Source of the DNA: Alkanindiges sp.
GTDB taxonomy: Bacteria > Pseudomonadota > Gammaproteobacteria > Pseudomonadales > Moraxellaceae
Reading direction: 5' to 3'
Length of the DNA stretch: 5,726 nt
NCBI GenBank assembly: GCA_030152125.1
Contig: JASLIR010000299.1
Span: 1 to 5,726 of the forward strand
This document shows, piece by piece, positions 1 to 5,496 of the stretch; position 1 is the stretch's first letter; each line of letters starts with the position of its first letter. Made by a program: the position numbers and the translations under genes. The notes beneath the pieces are model-generated. The model had not been told where the DNA came from. It did not search any database and saw nothing but the letters and a program-made list of their open reading frames with translations.

Positions 1-19
1 AAGCAACTGGCATATTGAT

Positions 20-247
20 ATGTCTGCTAAATATGCAATGTTTCAGGTGGTTACACTGCTAGAAGCACATGAAAATCTGCCTGCTGGAACCAGTGGAACT
101 GTATTGCATATTTACAAGCATACCCACCCTGCTGTCTACGAGGTTGAGTTTATGGATTGCTACGGCAACACGCACATGCACAGTACAGGGGACATCTTCA
201 CGTATACCATGGCAGAATCTTTGCTTGCTGCTTCGAATACAGATTAA
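20..247 (+). CDS. DUF4926-like small protein
   Basis: A 75-residue soluble protein with no signal peptide or membrane segment. The central part (about residues 12-51) has the pattern of DUF4926: a hydrophobic start, 'LPAGTSGTVLHIY' at 20-32, then 'YEVEFMD' at 40-46 followed by a Gly-Asn turn. This looks like a small SH3-like beta barrel. The molecular function is unknown; from memory, such proteins often sit next to small toxin- or nuclease-like genes, which suggests but does not show an immunity or antitoxin role. The ATG at 20 follows a TGA at 16-18 by one base (TGATATG), and the five codons before that stop (K-Q-L-A-Y) could be the end of an upstream coupled gene cut by the window edge. 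No clear Shine-Dalgarno site is visible, which fits coupling. An in-frame ATG at 38 would give a 69-residue product starting nearer the usual domain boundary. A strong terminator follows 20 bases after the stop. Confidence 0.8.
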   Translation: MSAKYAMFQVVTLLEAHENLPAGTSGTVLHIYKHTHPAVYEVEFMDCYGNTHMHSTGDIFTYTMAESLLAASNTD

Positions 248-266
248 AGCGCTGGCTTAATCCATT

Positions 267-296
267 AAAGAGCGACTATTTATGTCGCTCTTTTTT
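267..296 (+). terminator. Rho-independent terminator after the DUF4926-like gene
   Basis: A perfect 10-bp stem (267-276 pairs with 284-293, core GAGCGAC/GTCGCTC) closes a 7-base loop (TATTTAT) and runs directly into six T residues at 291-296. The A residues on the 5' side pair with the first T residues. It ends the transcript of the gene that stops at 247 and separates it from the next gene on the same strand. On the minus strand there are only three A-matched T residues after the stem, so its function is mainly in the forward direction. Confidence 0.9.
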
Positions 297-324
297 ATGT
301 TGCTATCTTCAATAAATACCAGTT

Positions 325-333
325 TGCTATAGT
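325..333 (+). promoter_or_regulatory. Candidate extended -10 promoter for the PF10107 gene
   Basis: The sequence TGCTATAGT matches an extended -10 element (TGnTATAAT) with one mismatch. No good -35 hexamer lies 16-18 bases upstream, as is common for extended -10 promoters. It sits just after the terminator at 267-296, where a new promoter is expected. Transcription would start near 340, leaving about 20 bases before the ATG at 361. This argues against the GTG at 334 as the translation start. Predicted from sequence only. Confidence 0.45.
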
Positions 334-360
334 GTGGTTTTAATTGATGAAAATGAAACG

Positions 361-831
361 ATGTCGATCACACTTGCGCTGGGGGTTGGATTTGCTGTTG
401 GTATTTTCCTGACCTATATCCTGCTGATGAATACCCGAAGCAGTGCGGTGGTGGCGGAGTATGAACAGTATATTCAGGAGCTGCTTGAACAGCATCAGGA
501 AGAAATTAAAAAAGCCCGGCAAAAAAGTGTAAACAGTAGTCGTGCTACCATTAAGGGGCAGATTGCCGAGCAGTTTGCACCGCTATTACCACAATTCCCC
601 TATTTACCATCGGATAGCAAGTTTTTTGGCGATCCGGTAGATTATATTGTGTTTGATGGTTATACCGACCTGCGCGATGGTACTGGTCATCCTGATGATA
701 TCGAAGTGATTTTTATTGATATTAAAAGTGGTGGTGCACGCCTGAGCAAGGGACAGGAGGCTATCCAGCAAGCCGTTCAACAGGGCCGTGTACGTTTTGA
801 AACGGTGCGCATTGATGTGGCAGATGTTTAA
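361..831 (+). CDS. Membrane-anchored Holliday junction resolvase-like protein (PF10107 family)
   Basis: A 156-residue protein with one N-terminal membrane helix (about 3-23), a charged Glu/Gln-rich probable coiled coil (about 32-56) and a C-terminal nuclease-like domain (about 58-152). The domain shows the signature of PF10107, annotated as related to archaeal Holliday junction resolvases: 'SSRATIKGQIAEQFAP' at 59-74, 'FPYLPSD' at 79-85, 'PVDYIVFDG' at 92-100 and 'FIDIKSGGARLSKGQ' at 118-132. D94, D120-x-K122 and Q132 could form a PD-(D/E)XK-type active site. Nuclease activity is inferred from the family and has not been shown; the membrane anchor suggests it acts at the inner membrane with the domain in the cytoplasm. 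The reading frame is open from a GTG at 334, which would add nine residues (MVLIDENET), but I prefer the ATG at 361 because it places the membrane helix at the N-terminus and the likely promoter overlaps 334. Neither start has a strong ribosome binding site. The gene converges on the PAP2 gene with 26 bases between the stops. Confidence 0.85.
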   Translation: MSITLALGVGFAVGIFLTYILLMNTRSSAVVAEYEQYIQELLEQHQEEIKKARQKSVNSSRATIKGQIAEQFAPLLPQFPYLPSDSKFFGDPVDYIVFDGYTDLRDGTGHPDDIEVIFIDIKSGGARLSKGQEAIQQAVQQGRVRFETVRIDVADV

Positions 832-857
832 TCGGGCATCCTTGCCCTGCCGTAGCC

Positions 858-1718
858 TTATTCCGGCTTGGGTTGTTCCAGTAAATGTTCTGCCTGTAGT
901 TGGCTGGGTTGGAGCTGCAGGCGAATGCGCCAGCGTTGCAGGATGATAGTCAGCTTTACCCGGTAATTTTGTTCATATAAAACAATACCTAAAAATAGCA
1001 GAGCGCATAAAGATATGGCTTTTGCCAGTGCGCCTGCCATCGGGTAACCCCCGTTAAAACTCCATAGTACACCAGCTGTAATACCAGCCAGGCCATACAG
1101 GATATTGGCACTGGTCCGGGTGTGGCCAATCCAGGCGGTACGTGCAGAAACCATCAGGATCAGGGTGGTGCTATACCAGCCCCACACAGCCCCCACCATC
1201 ACATCCACCGGCCAATGCACCCCAACTACCACCCGGCTCCATGCGATGATACTGGCAAGCAGCACAAACAGGAGCGCCAGTAAGCGTGGGTAGGGGATAG
1301 CCAGCTGTTTTACGTAGTGGCTTAATACACCAGCCATAACAAAAGCTGTGGCAGCATGGCCGGAAGGGAAGCTGTGCTTTTTAAGTGCCTTACCAATGAC
1401 CTCAATGTGCTCTACGCCTAAATAGGCCGCAGGGCGTGCCAGATCGGCCATATATTTTAAGGCCTGTACACCTAAACCGGTAATGAGTGCCGCCAGTATA
1501 CCCAGCCACAGTAAATGCGCATGTTTGCGGCAAAAGAAAACCAGCAATACAAATATGGGTAGACCATCGCCCATAAAGGTGATGTTTTGCCACAGCCAGT
1601 CATTATGCGGTGCGATGCCATTCATAAAGTGAAACAGAGGAATATTGAAGGCGTAATAGTCCTGATGCAGTTGCCACAGGATAAAGCAGAGAAGCGGGAT
1701 GAATACGATCAGAATCAT
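858..1718 (-). CDS. PAP2-family membrane phosphatase (lipid phosphatase)
   Basis: A 286-residue integral membrane phosphatase. All three motifs of the PAP2/lipid phosphate phosphatase family are intact: K88-x6-R95-P96, PSGH at 118-121 and SR-x5-H-x3-D with S161, R162, H168 and D172. H121 and H168 are the expected catalytic pair. The active site should face the periplasm. Likely substrates are lipid A phosphates (as for LpxE/LpxF), undecaprenyl pyrophosphate or phosphatidylglycerol phosphate; the sequence does not separate these. Hydrophobic segments lie at about 1-17, 52-63, 66-87, 121-137, 144-160, 170-190, 204-221 and 229-248. The last two, plus a basic then Gln-rich tail (255-286), extend beyond the usual six-helix core. 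It is the last gene of a three-gene operon: its ATG overlaps the stop of the ArnT-like gene by four bases (ATGA), and an AGAGG site lies 7 bases upstream. The operon position points to a role in the same glycolipid pathway. Confidence 0.92.
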   Translation of the reverse strand: MILIVFIPLLCFILWQLHQDYYAFNIPLFHFMNGIAPHNDWLWQNITFMGDGLPIFVLLVFFCRKHAHLLWLGILAALITGLGVQALKYMADLARPAAYLGVEHIEVIGKALKKHSFPSGHAATAFVMAGVLSHYVKQLAIPYPRLLALLFVLLASIIAWSRVVVGVHWPVDVMVGAVWGWYSTTLILMVSARTAWIGHTRTSANILYGLAGITAGVLWSFNGGYPMAGALAKAISLCALLFLGIVLYEQNYRVKLTIILQRWRIRLQLQPSQLQAEHLLEQPKPE

Positions 1719-3358
1719 AATGCAGCCTCTGGATTTGTTGTTATTGGAAGTTGCAGCAGTACCACGCCGCCTTTGCTAAATAGAAGTTTGGCATGCGGAA
1801 ACAGCGCAACATGCTCCAGTCCGGTAAATACCACTTCACCGGGCTTAGGCTCGCGGATGGGAACCACTTGTTGCAGGTACACACTAAAGCTGGGCATGTT
1901 GTGTTTCCACATCACAACCGGCTGATTCAGGCTGCGGGCAAACAGGCCAGCCTCACGTACCGGTTGTTGCTGAATAGCCCCATAAGCCGGCAGCACCACA
2001 TGAATGATGGTGGCAGAAAAAATGATGCTTAACATAAGCTGCCTGACCCACACGGCCTGTTTCAGGGCAAATACCACCGCAATCATCAGCAATAAAACAA
2101 CAATCAGTGTCGCCTGGTACTGCCAGTCCAGATGCGGCAAGCCATCCTGAATCATGGCAATCACTTCAGCTTTCTTTTCCTTGGCGATTACGGACTGGCC
2201 AATCTGCGGCAGGAAAATCAGGGGCAGCAGAAACAATATTGCGGGTAGTAACACCACCCAGCGCGATAACAGTTGTTCGCGGTATTTGGCCATCAGGATA
2301 AACACTGGCGTTACCCCGTACAGCAGGTAGTGCGGTAACTGGGTACTGGAAAAACTGAAAAATACCAGTACAAACAGGAACCAGCACCAGCAGAACACGT
2401 CCAGTGAGTCAGTTTGAGAGGCTTTTTGCCTCCAGCTATTCCACAGGGTTTTGATGCGTGGTAGCAGTTGCAGGAAGAAGCCACTAATAGGCATAAATAC
2501 CAGCAGGCTGACTGGCAGGTAATACAGCACATTGCCGCCATGGCCTTCCATGGTGCTGGAAAAGCGCGACAGGTTATGCTTGAGGAAAAAGCCATCAATA
2601 AACAGCTGGCCTTGCGCCATGTATTCGGCCACATACCACGGCACAAATACCGCGCTACACAGCAACCAGCCTACCGGGTTAAACAGCAAGCGCCACCACT
2701 GGTTTAGCCGGTGGCTAAACAGGGCATACAGGCCGGTTGCAGCCAGTGGTATTAAAATGGCAATCGGGCCTTTGGTCAGTACGCCCAGGCCCACCCACAA
2801 ATAGGCACGCAAGGCATAGCGGGACAGCAATGGGTGAGCAGTTTGTTCACGGTTGATAAAGCGATAGGCATCGCACAACGCCAGACACAACCACAGGTTA
2901 AGTAATGCGTCCGCAGTAGCAGCACGGGCAATAATGGAAATAACCAGCGAACTTGCCAGCAGGATACAGGCGGTGCCTGCTTTGGAGGCATTCAGGTATT
3001 GCTTGCAAAATTCAAACACTACCCAGCACCATAAGGTCGCACACAAGGCAGAAGGCAGGCGCAAGGCAAATTCGCTGAGGCCGAATAGGGATACGGATGT
3101 AGCTTGTAACCAGTAAATCAGAATCGGTTTATCAAAGCGTAACTGGCCGCCCATGTAGGTGGTAATAAAGTCACTGCGATGCAGCATTTCCATGGTGGCA
3201 GAGCTAAAGGCACCTTCATCCAGATCAAACAGGGGGGCACTGCCCAAACCGATCAGGAAGTTAAGACCTAGCAGGACAATCAGCCAGCGTGACTGTAATA
3301 GCGTGTGCCAGAAACTGTTTTTTTCTGCCAAAGCACTGTTTAAGGTCGGGCTGCTCAT
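1715..3358 (-). CDS. ArnT/PMT-like polyprenyl-phosphosugar glycosyltransferase
   Basis: A 547-residue integral membrane glycosyltransferase of the ArnT/PMT_2 type (GT83/GT39-like, GT-C fold), close to the roughly 550 residues of ArnT. It would take a sugar from a polyprenyl-phosphate donor and place it on a lipid or glycan acceptor at the periplasmic face of the inner membrane. After helix 1 (about 24-41) the first periplasmic loop has 'FDLDEG' at 44-49 and 'RFDKPILIYWLQA' at 74-86. D47, K77 and D150 have the spacing of key acidic and basic residues of Cupriavidus ArnT, and 'LTKGP' (194-198) and 'LPHYLLY' (341-347) are also family-like. About a dozen hydrophobic segments follow up to about 455, then a soluble, probably periplasmic C-terminal part (about 460-547). 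The sugar and acceptor are unknown: aminoarabinose, galacturonate or a neutral hexose are all possible. I give no symbol, because no other arn genes are visible. Its ATG overlaps the GT2 stop by four bases. Confidence 0.9.
   Translation of the reverse strand: MSSPTLNSALAEKNSFWHTLLQSRWLIVLLGLNFLIGLGSAPLFDLDEGAFSSATMEMLHRSDFITTYMGGQLRFDKPILIYWLQATSVSLFGLSEFALRLPSALCATLWCWVVFEFCKQYLNASKAGTACILLASSLVISIIARAATADALLNLWLCLALCDAYRFINREQTAHPLLSRYALRAYLWVGLGVLTKGPIAILIPLAATGLYALFSHRLNQWWRLLFNPVGWLLCSAVFVPWYVAEYMAQGQLFIDGFFLKHNLSRFSSTMEGHGGNVLYYLPVSLLVFMPISGFFLQLLPRIKTLWNSWRQKASQTDSLDVFCWCWFLFVLVFFSFSSTQLPHYLLYGVTPVFILMAKYREQLLSRWVVLLPAILFLLPLIFLPQIGQSVIAKEKKAEVIAMIQDGLPHLDWQYQATLIVVLLLMIAVVFALKQAVWVRQLMLSIIFSATIIHVVLPAYGAIQQQPVREAGLFARSLNQPVVMWKHNMPSFSVYLQQVVPIREPKPGEVVFTGLEHVALFPHAKLLFSKGGVVLLQLPITTNPEAAL
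1726..1730 (-). promoter_or_regulatory. Ribosome binding site of the PAP2 gene
   Basis: AGAGG on the minus strand, 7 bases before the ATG at 1718-1716 and inside the end of the ArnT-like gene. It supports the overlapping start and translational coupling. Confidence 0.6.
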
Positions 3359-4389
3359 ACATCACCCTGATGCTGATAGACATGGCGAATCAGGTAGTTT
3401 TTATTATTGCTGCTGGAACCCAGATAAGTACGCGAAATCAGCTCGGCCAGAATACCCGTCATCAGGAACTGTATGGACATCAGTACGCTCATCACCCCAA
3501 CCTGCAACATGGGGCGGGTGCCAATGTCGTGGCCCAGGATATATTTATCTACCGCCAGATAGGCCAGCATCAGGCTGCCTATAAAACCAAGGATCAGGCC
3601 GATGGTGCCAAACAGGTGGCCGGGGCGCATCACATAGCGCTTAAAGAACATCACGGATAGCAAGTCCAGAACGACCCTGATGGTGCGGGAAATACCATAC
3701 TTGGATTGCCCATACTGGCGGGCGTGATGACGTACCGGCATTTCGCCAATGCGCGATGGCGGTACAATGCCTGCTACCCATAATGGAATAAAGCGGTGCA
3801 TTTCACCAACCAGACGAATCTGCTTGATAATTTCGGCACGGTACACTTTCAGGCTGCAACCATAATCATGCAGGCGTAAACCGGATACACGGCCAATCAG
3901 GCGATTAGCCAGCAGGGAGGGTATCTTGCGCAGGATTAAGCCATCCTGACGGTTCTGGCGCCAGCCAACCAGTAAATCCAGATCTTCGTTTATGAGTTGT
4001 TGCAGCATGGCCGGAATGTCACGCGGGTCGTTCTGCAAGTCACCATCCATGGTGACGATGTACTGGCCGTATGCTTCATCAATACCGGCCTGCATGGCAG
4101 CGGTTTGTCCGTAGTTACGGCTTAGCTGAACCAGACGGGCATTGATGGGTGTGGTTGCCAGTTTTTGTTGTGCTACGCGGGTACTGGTGTCACTGCTACC
4201 ATCATCCACCAGCAGCAGCTCCCAGGGCTCCACTTCATCCTGCAAGGCGGTACTAATGGCATCAATCAGGGCAACAACAGATTCCTCTTCATTATAAATG
4301 GGAATAACCAGTGAAAAACGTATGGGCGAGTCAACCGGCTTAAGCTGGTATAGATATTGTTCTGGTTGTAATAAAACTGCCTTTTGCAT
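3355..4389 (-). CDS. GT2 polyprenyl-phosphate glycosyltransferase (DPM1/ArnC/GtrB/RgtE-like)
   Basis: A 344-residue enzyme with a cytoplasmic GT-A domain (about 24-250) and two C-terminal membrane helices (about 258-281 and 296-318). It should transfer a sugar from a nucleotide donor to undecaprenyl or dodecaprenyl phosphate. Visible motifs are '[12 protein letters not shown]' at 26-37, 'VDDGSSD' at 61-67, 'SRNYGQ' at 90-95, the metal-binding 'DGD' at 115-117 in 'MDGDLQNDP', 'YGCSLK' at 176-181, 'EMHRFIP' at 196-202 and 'QSKYG' at 228-232. This set and the two-helix tail are shared by ArnC, GtrB and RgtE, so the sugar cannot be named from motifs. It is the first gene of the operon, followed by the ArnT-like enzyme that would use its product. 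The ATG at 4389 has no clear Shine-Dalgarno site within a short AU-rich leader (about 16 bases from the predicted transcription start), so initiation may be weak or leader-dependent. An N-terminal extension of about 20 residues precedes the domain. Confidence 0.93.
   Translation of the reverse strand: MQKAVLLQPEQYLYQLKPVDSPIRFSLVIPIYNEEESVVALIDAISTALQDEVEPWELLLVDDGSSDTSTRVAQQKLATTPINARLVQLSRNYGQTAAMQAGIDEAYGQYIVTMDGDLQNDPRDIPAMLQQLINEDLDLLVGWRQNRQDGLILRKIPSLLANRLIGRVSGLRLHDYGCSLKVYRAEIIKQIRLVGEMHRFIPLWVAGIVPPSRIGEMPVRHHARQYGQSKYGISRTIRVVLDLLSVMFFKRYVMRPGHLFGTIGLILGFIGSLMLAYLAVDKYILGHDIGTRPMLQVGVMSVLMSIQFLMTGILAELISRTYLGSSSNNKNYLIRHVYQHQGDV
3361..3368 (-). promoter_or_regulatory. Ribosome binding site of the ArnT-like gene
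   Basis: AGGGTGAT on the minus strand, with the AGGG part 6 bases before the ATG at 3358-3356. It closely matches the complement of the 16S rRNA 3' end and lies inside the last codons of the GT2 gene. It confirms the overlapping start. Confidence 0.65.
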
Positions 4390-4412
4390 GCGATATATAG
4401 TCAGAGGTCATA

Positions 4413-4418
4413 ATTATA
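4413..4418 (-). promoter_or_regulatory. Candidate -10 element of the GT2-ArnT-PAP2 operon
   Basis: A perfect TATAAT on the minus strand, placed so that transcription would start near 4406, 17 bases before the GT2 start codon. No good -35 hexamer is found at 16-18 bases upstream (CATGTA at 17), which may mean an activator is needed. The region is AT-rich, so a chance match is possible. Confidence 0.4.
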
Positions 4419-4460
4419 ACGATGATATAAATTGTTACATGACACGCTGTTGAAGGATTT

Positions 4461-4489
4461 CTGACGATTTGATGAATCGCTAGGATAAT
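4461..4489 (+). promoter_or_regulatory. Candidate sigma70 promoter of the UPF0104-family gene
   Basis: A -35-like CTGACG (4461-4466, four of six matches to TTGACA) and a -10-like GATAAT (4484-4489, five of six matches to TATAAT) are separated by exactly 17 bases. Transcription would start near 4496, about 27 bases before the GTG at 4523. A short inverted repeat (4465-4479) fills most of the spacer and could be a regulator site. Confidence 0.45.
4465..4479. repeat. Short inverted repeat in the promoter spacer
   Basis: CGATT and AATCG are perfect inverted copies of 5 bases around a 5-base centre (TGATG). The repeat lies between the -35 and -10 elements proposed for the plus-strand gene and about 50 bases upstream of the -10 proposed for the minus-strand operon. 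A repressor here would block the forward promoter. Five-base arms can occur by chance, so this is only a candidate operator. Confidence 0.25.
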
Positions 4490-4522
4490 TCCGGGTCTTT
4501 ATTTTTTATATCAGGCAGTTGC

Positions 4523-5473
4523 GTGAAAAACCGTTCATCCTATTTTGCACATGCTTTATTGTTACTGGCAGTAGTTGCTTATGCCGTTGTCATACAGTGG
4601 CTGTTTGGCTGGCAAAAAATGCTGGCCGCATGGCAGCACATTCCCTGGTGGTATCCCGTGCTGGCGCTGCTATTGATGTTTTTTACCTATGTGATTCGTG
4701 GCTGGCGTATTTATGATTTTTTCCTGCCGATGACGCGGGGCGGCTTAGTGATATGCTGCAAGATCATGCTCAGCCATAACCTGCTGAATAACTTATTGCC
4801 CATGCGTACCGGGGAGGCCAGCTTTCCCTTGCTGATGCGCAGTTATTTTGCTGCCAGCATCAGTTATAGCACGGCGGGTCTGGTGTTGTTACGCTTGCTG
4901 GACTTGCAGGTGTTACTGTGTATCGGCTTTTTAACGGTGCTGGGTTTTAAGCACAGCCTTACCCCGTTCTGGTGGGCCGTGTTTATTCTGCTGGTTATTT
5001 CCCCCTTGCTGCTATTACCGTTAAGCCCCTGGCTAGCCAGACTGGCCGTACGTATCCGGCAACCTAAAATACAGCAGATACTGCAACAGGTAGTTGCTGC
5101 CTTGCCGCCGCATTTGCCTGCACTGTTAAGAAGCTGGCTGCTGACCTGGGTGTGCTGGGTACTAAAAATTATAGTATTTGCGTTGGTATTACGCTGGTTT
5201 GCCGAGGTGGACTGGTGGCGTGCGATTGGTGTGTGTATTGGTGGCGAGTTAAGCTCAGTATTACCGATTCATGCGCCTGCTGGCCTGGGTACTTACGAGG
5301 CCAGTATGCTGGCAGCAGGCAAGCTGATGGGTATTGAAGGGCAGTGGATATTGTTTGCCGGGGTACAGCTACATTTGCTGATGATTGTCAGTACCTTGCT
5401 GGGTGGGCTGGTGGCTTTATTTATCCGTGACACACGGATAACAGCGACCAGCAGCGCGCCTGATCAACCCTGA
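4523..5473 (+). CDS. Lysylphosphatidylglycerol synthase TM-region family protein (PF03706, UPF0104)
   Basis: A 316-residue polytopic membrane protein with about eight hydrophobic segments (about 8-28, 42-59, 84-93, 112-138, 148-168, 202-225, 235-250 and 275-300). Family features are 'RGWRIYDFF' at 59-67, 'NNLLPMRTGE' at 89-98, 'LRLLD' at 123-127 and 'LPIHAPAGLGTYEAS' at 247-261, the conserved Gly-rich loop before the last helices. It has the transmembrane half of MprF only, with no aminoacyl-transferase domain, like AglD, HpnL and other stand-alone UPF0104 members, some of which are thought to act in lipid or glycolipid handling. Next to a polyprenyl-phosphosugar pathway it could flip or transport a lipid-linked intermediate; this is inference. 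The start is GTG at 4523 with a weak AGG site (4513-4515) 7 bases upstream. It is divergent from the GT2 operon and converges on the epimerase gene with 23 bases between stops and no visible terminator. Confidence 0.88.
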   Translation: MKNRSSYFAHALLLLAVVAYAVVIQWLFGWQKMLAAWQHIPWWYPVLALLLMFFTYVIRGWRIYDFFLPMTRGGLVICCKIMLSHNLLNNLLPMRTGEASFPLLMRSYFAASISYSTAGLVLLRLLDLQVLLCIGFLTVLGFKHSLTPFWWAVFILLVISPLLLLPLSPWLARLAVRIRQPKIQQILQQVVAALPPHLPALLRSWLLTWVCWVLKIIVFALVLRWFAEVDWWRAIGVCIGGELSSVLPIHAPAGLGTYEASMLAAGKLMGIEGQWILFAGVQLHLLMIVSTLLGGLVALFIRDTRITATSSAPDQP

Positions 5474-5496
5474 TCTTTCAGCACTGCTTAAGCCAA

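Noticed and set aside
834..847. Hairpin GGGCA-TCCT-TGCCC between the convergent PF10107 and PAP2 genes
   Set aside because: The 5-bp stem could stall polymerase, but neither strand has a T run after it, so it does not qualify as an intrinsic terminator.
1587..2032. Plus-strand open frames opposite the PAP2/ArnT-like junction
   Set aside because: They are antisense to two coupled genes with intact motifs, and their translations look like random composition.
2311..2646. A 111-codon minus-strand open frame inside the ArnT-like gene
   Set aside because: It is out of frame with a gene that has clear family motifs throughout, is rich in Cys, Trp and Pro and resembles no known protein; it is a shadow frame.
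1715..3358. Naming the GT-C enzyme arnT
   Set aside because: Motifs and length fit ArnT, but the donor sugar is not determined by them and no aminoarabinose synthesis genes are visible; a galacturonate or hexose transferase is equally possible.
3159..3660. Two overlapping plus-strand open frames of 123-141 codons opposite the GT2/ArnT-like junction
   Set aside because: Both are antisense to well-supported coding sequence, have no ribosome binding site or recognisable domain, and reflect the low stop frequency on the opposite strand.
4410..4417. ATAATTAT palindrome near the operon -10 element as an operator
   Set aside because: It is eight bases of pure A and T in an AT-rich promoter and overlaps the TATAAT itself; this is expected by chance.
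5474..5496. Short gap between the convergent UPF0104 and epimerase genes with the palindrome GCTTAAGC (5486-5493)
   Set aside because: The palindrome is only 8 bases with no loop or T run; no terminator is supported and it is likely chance.
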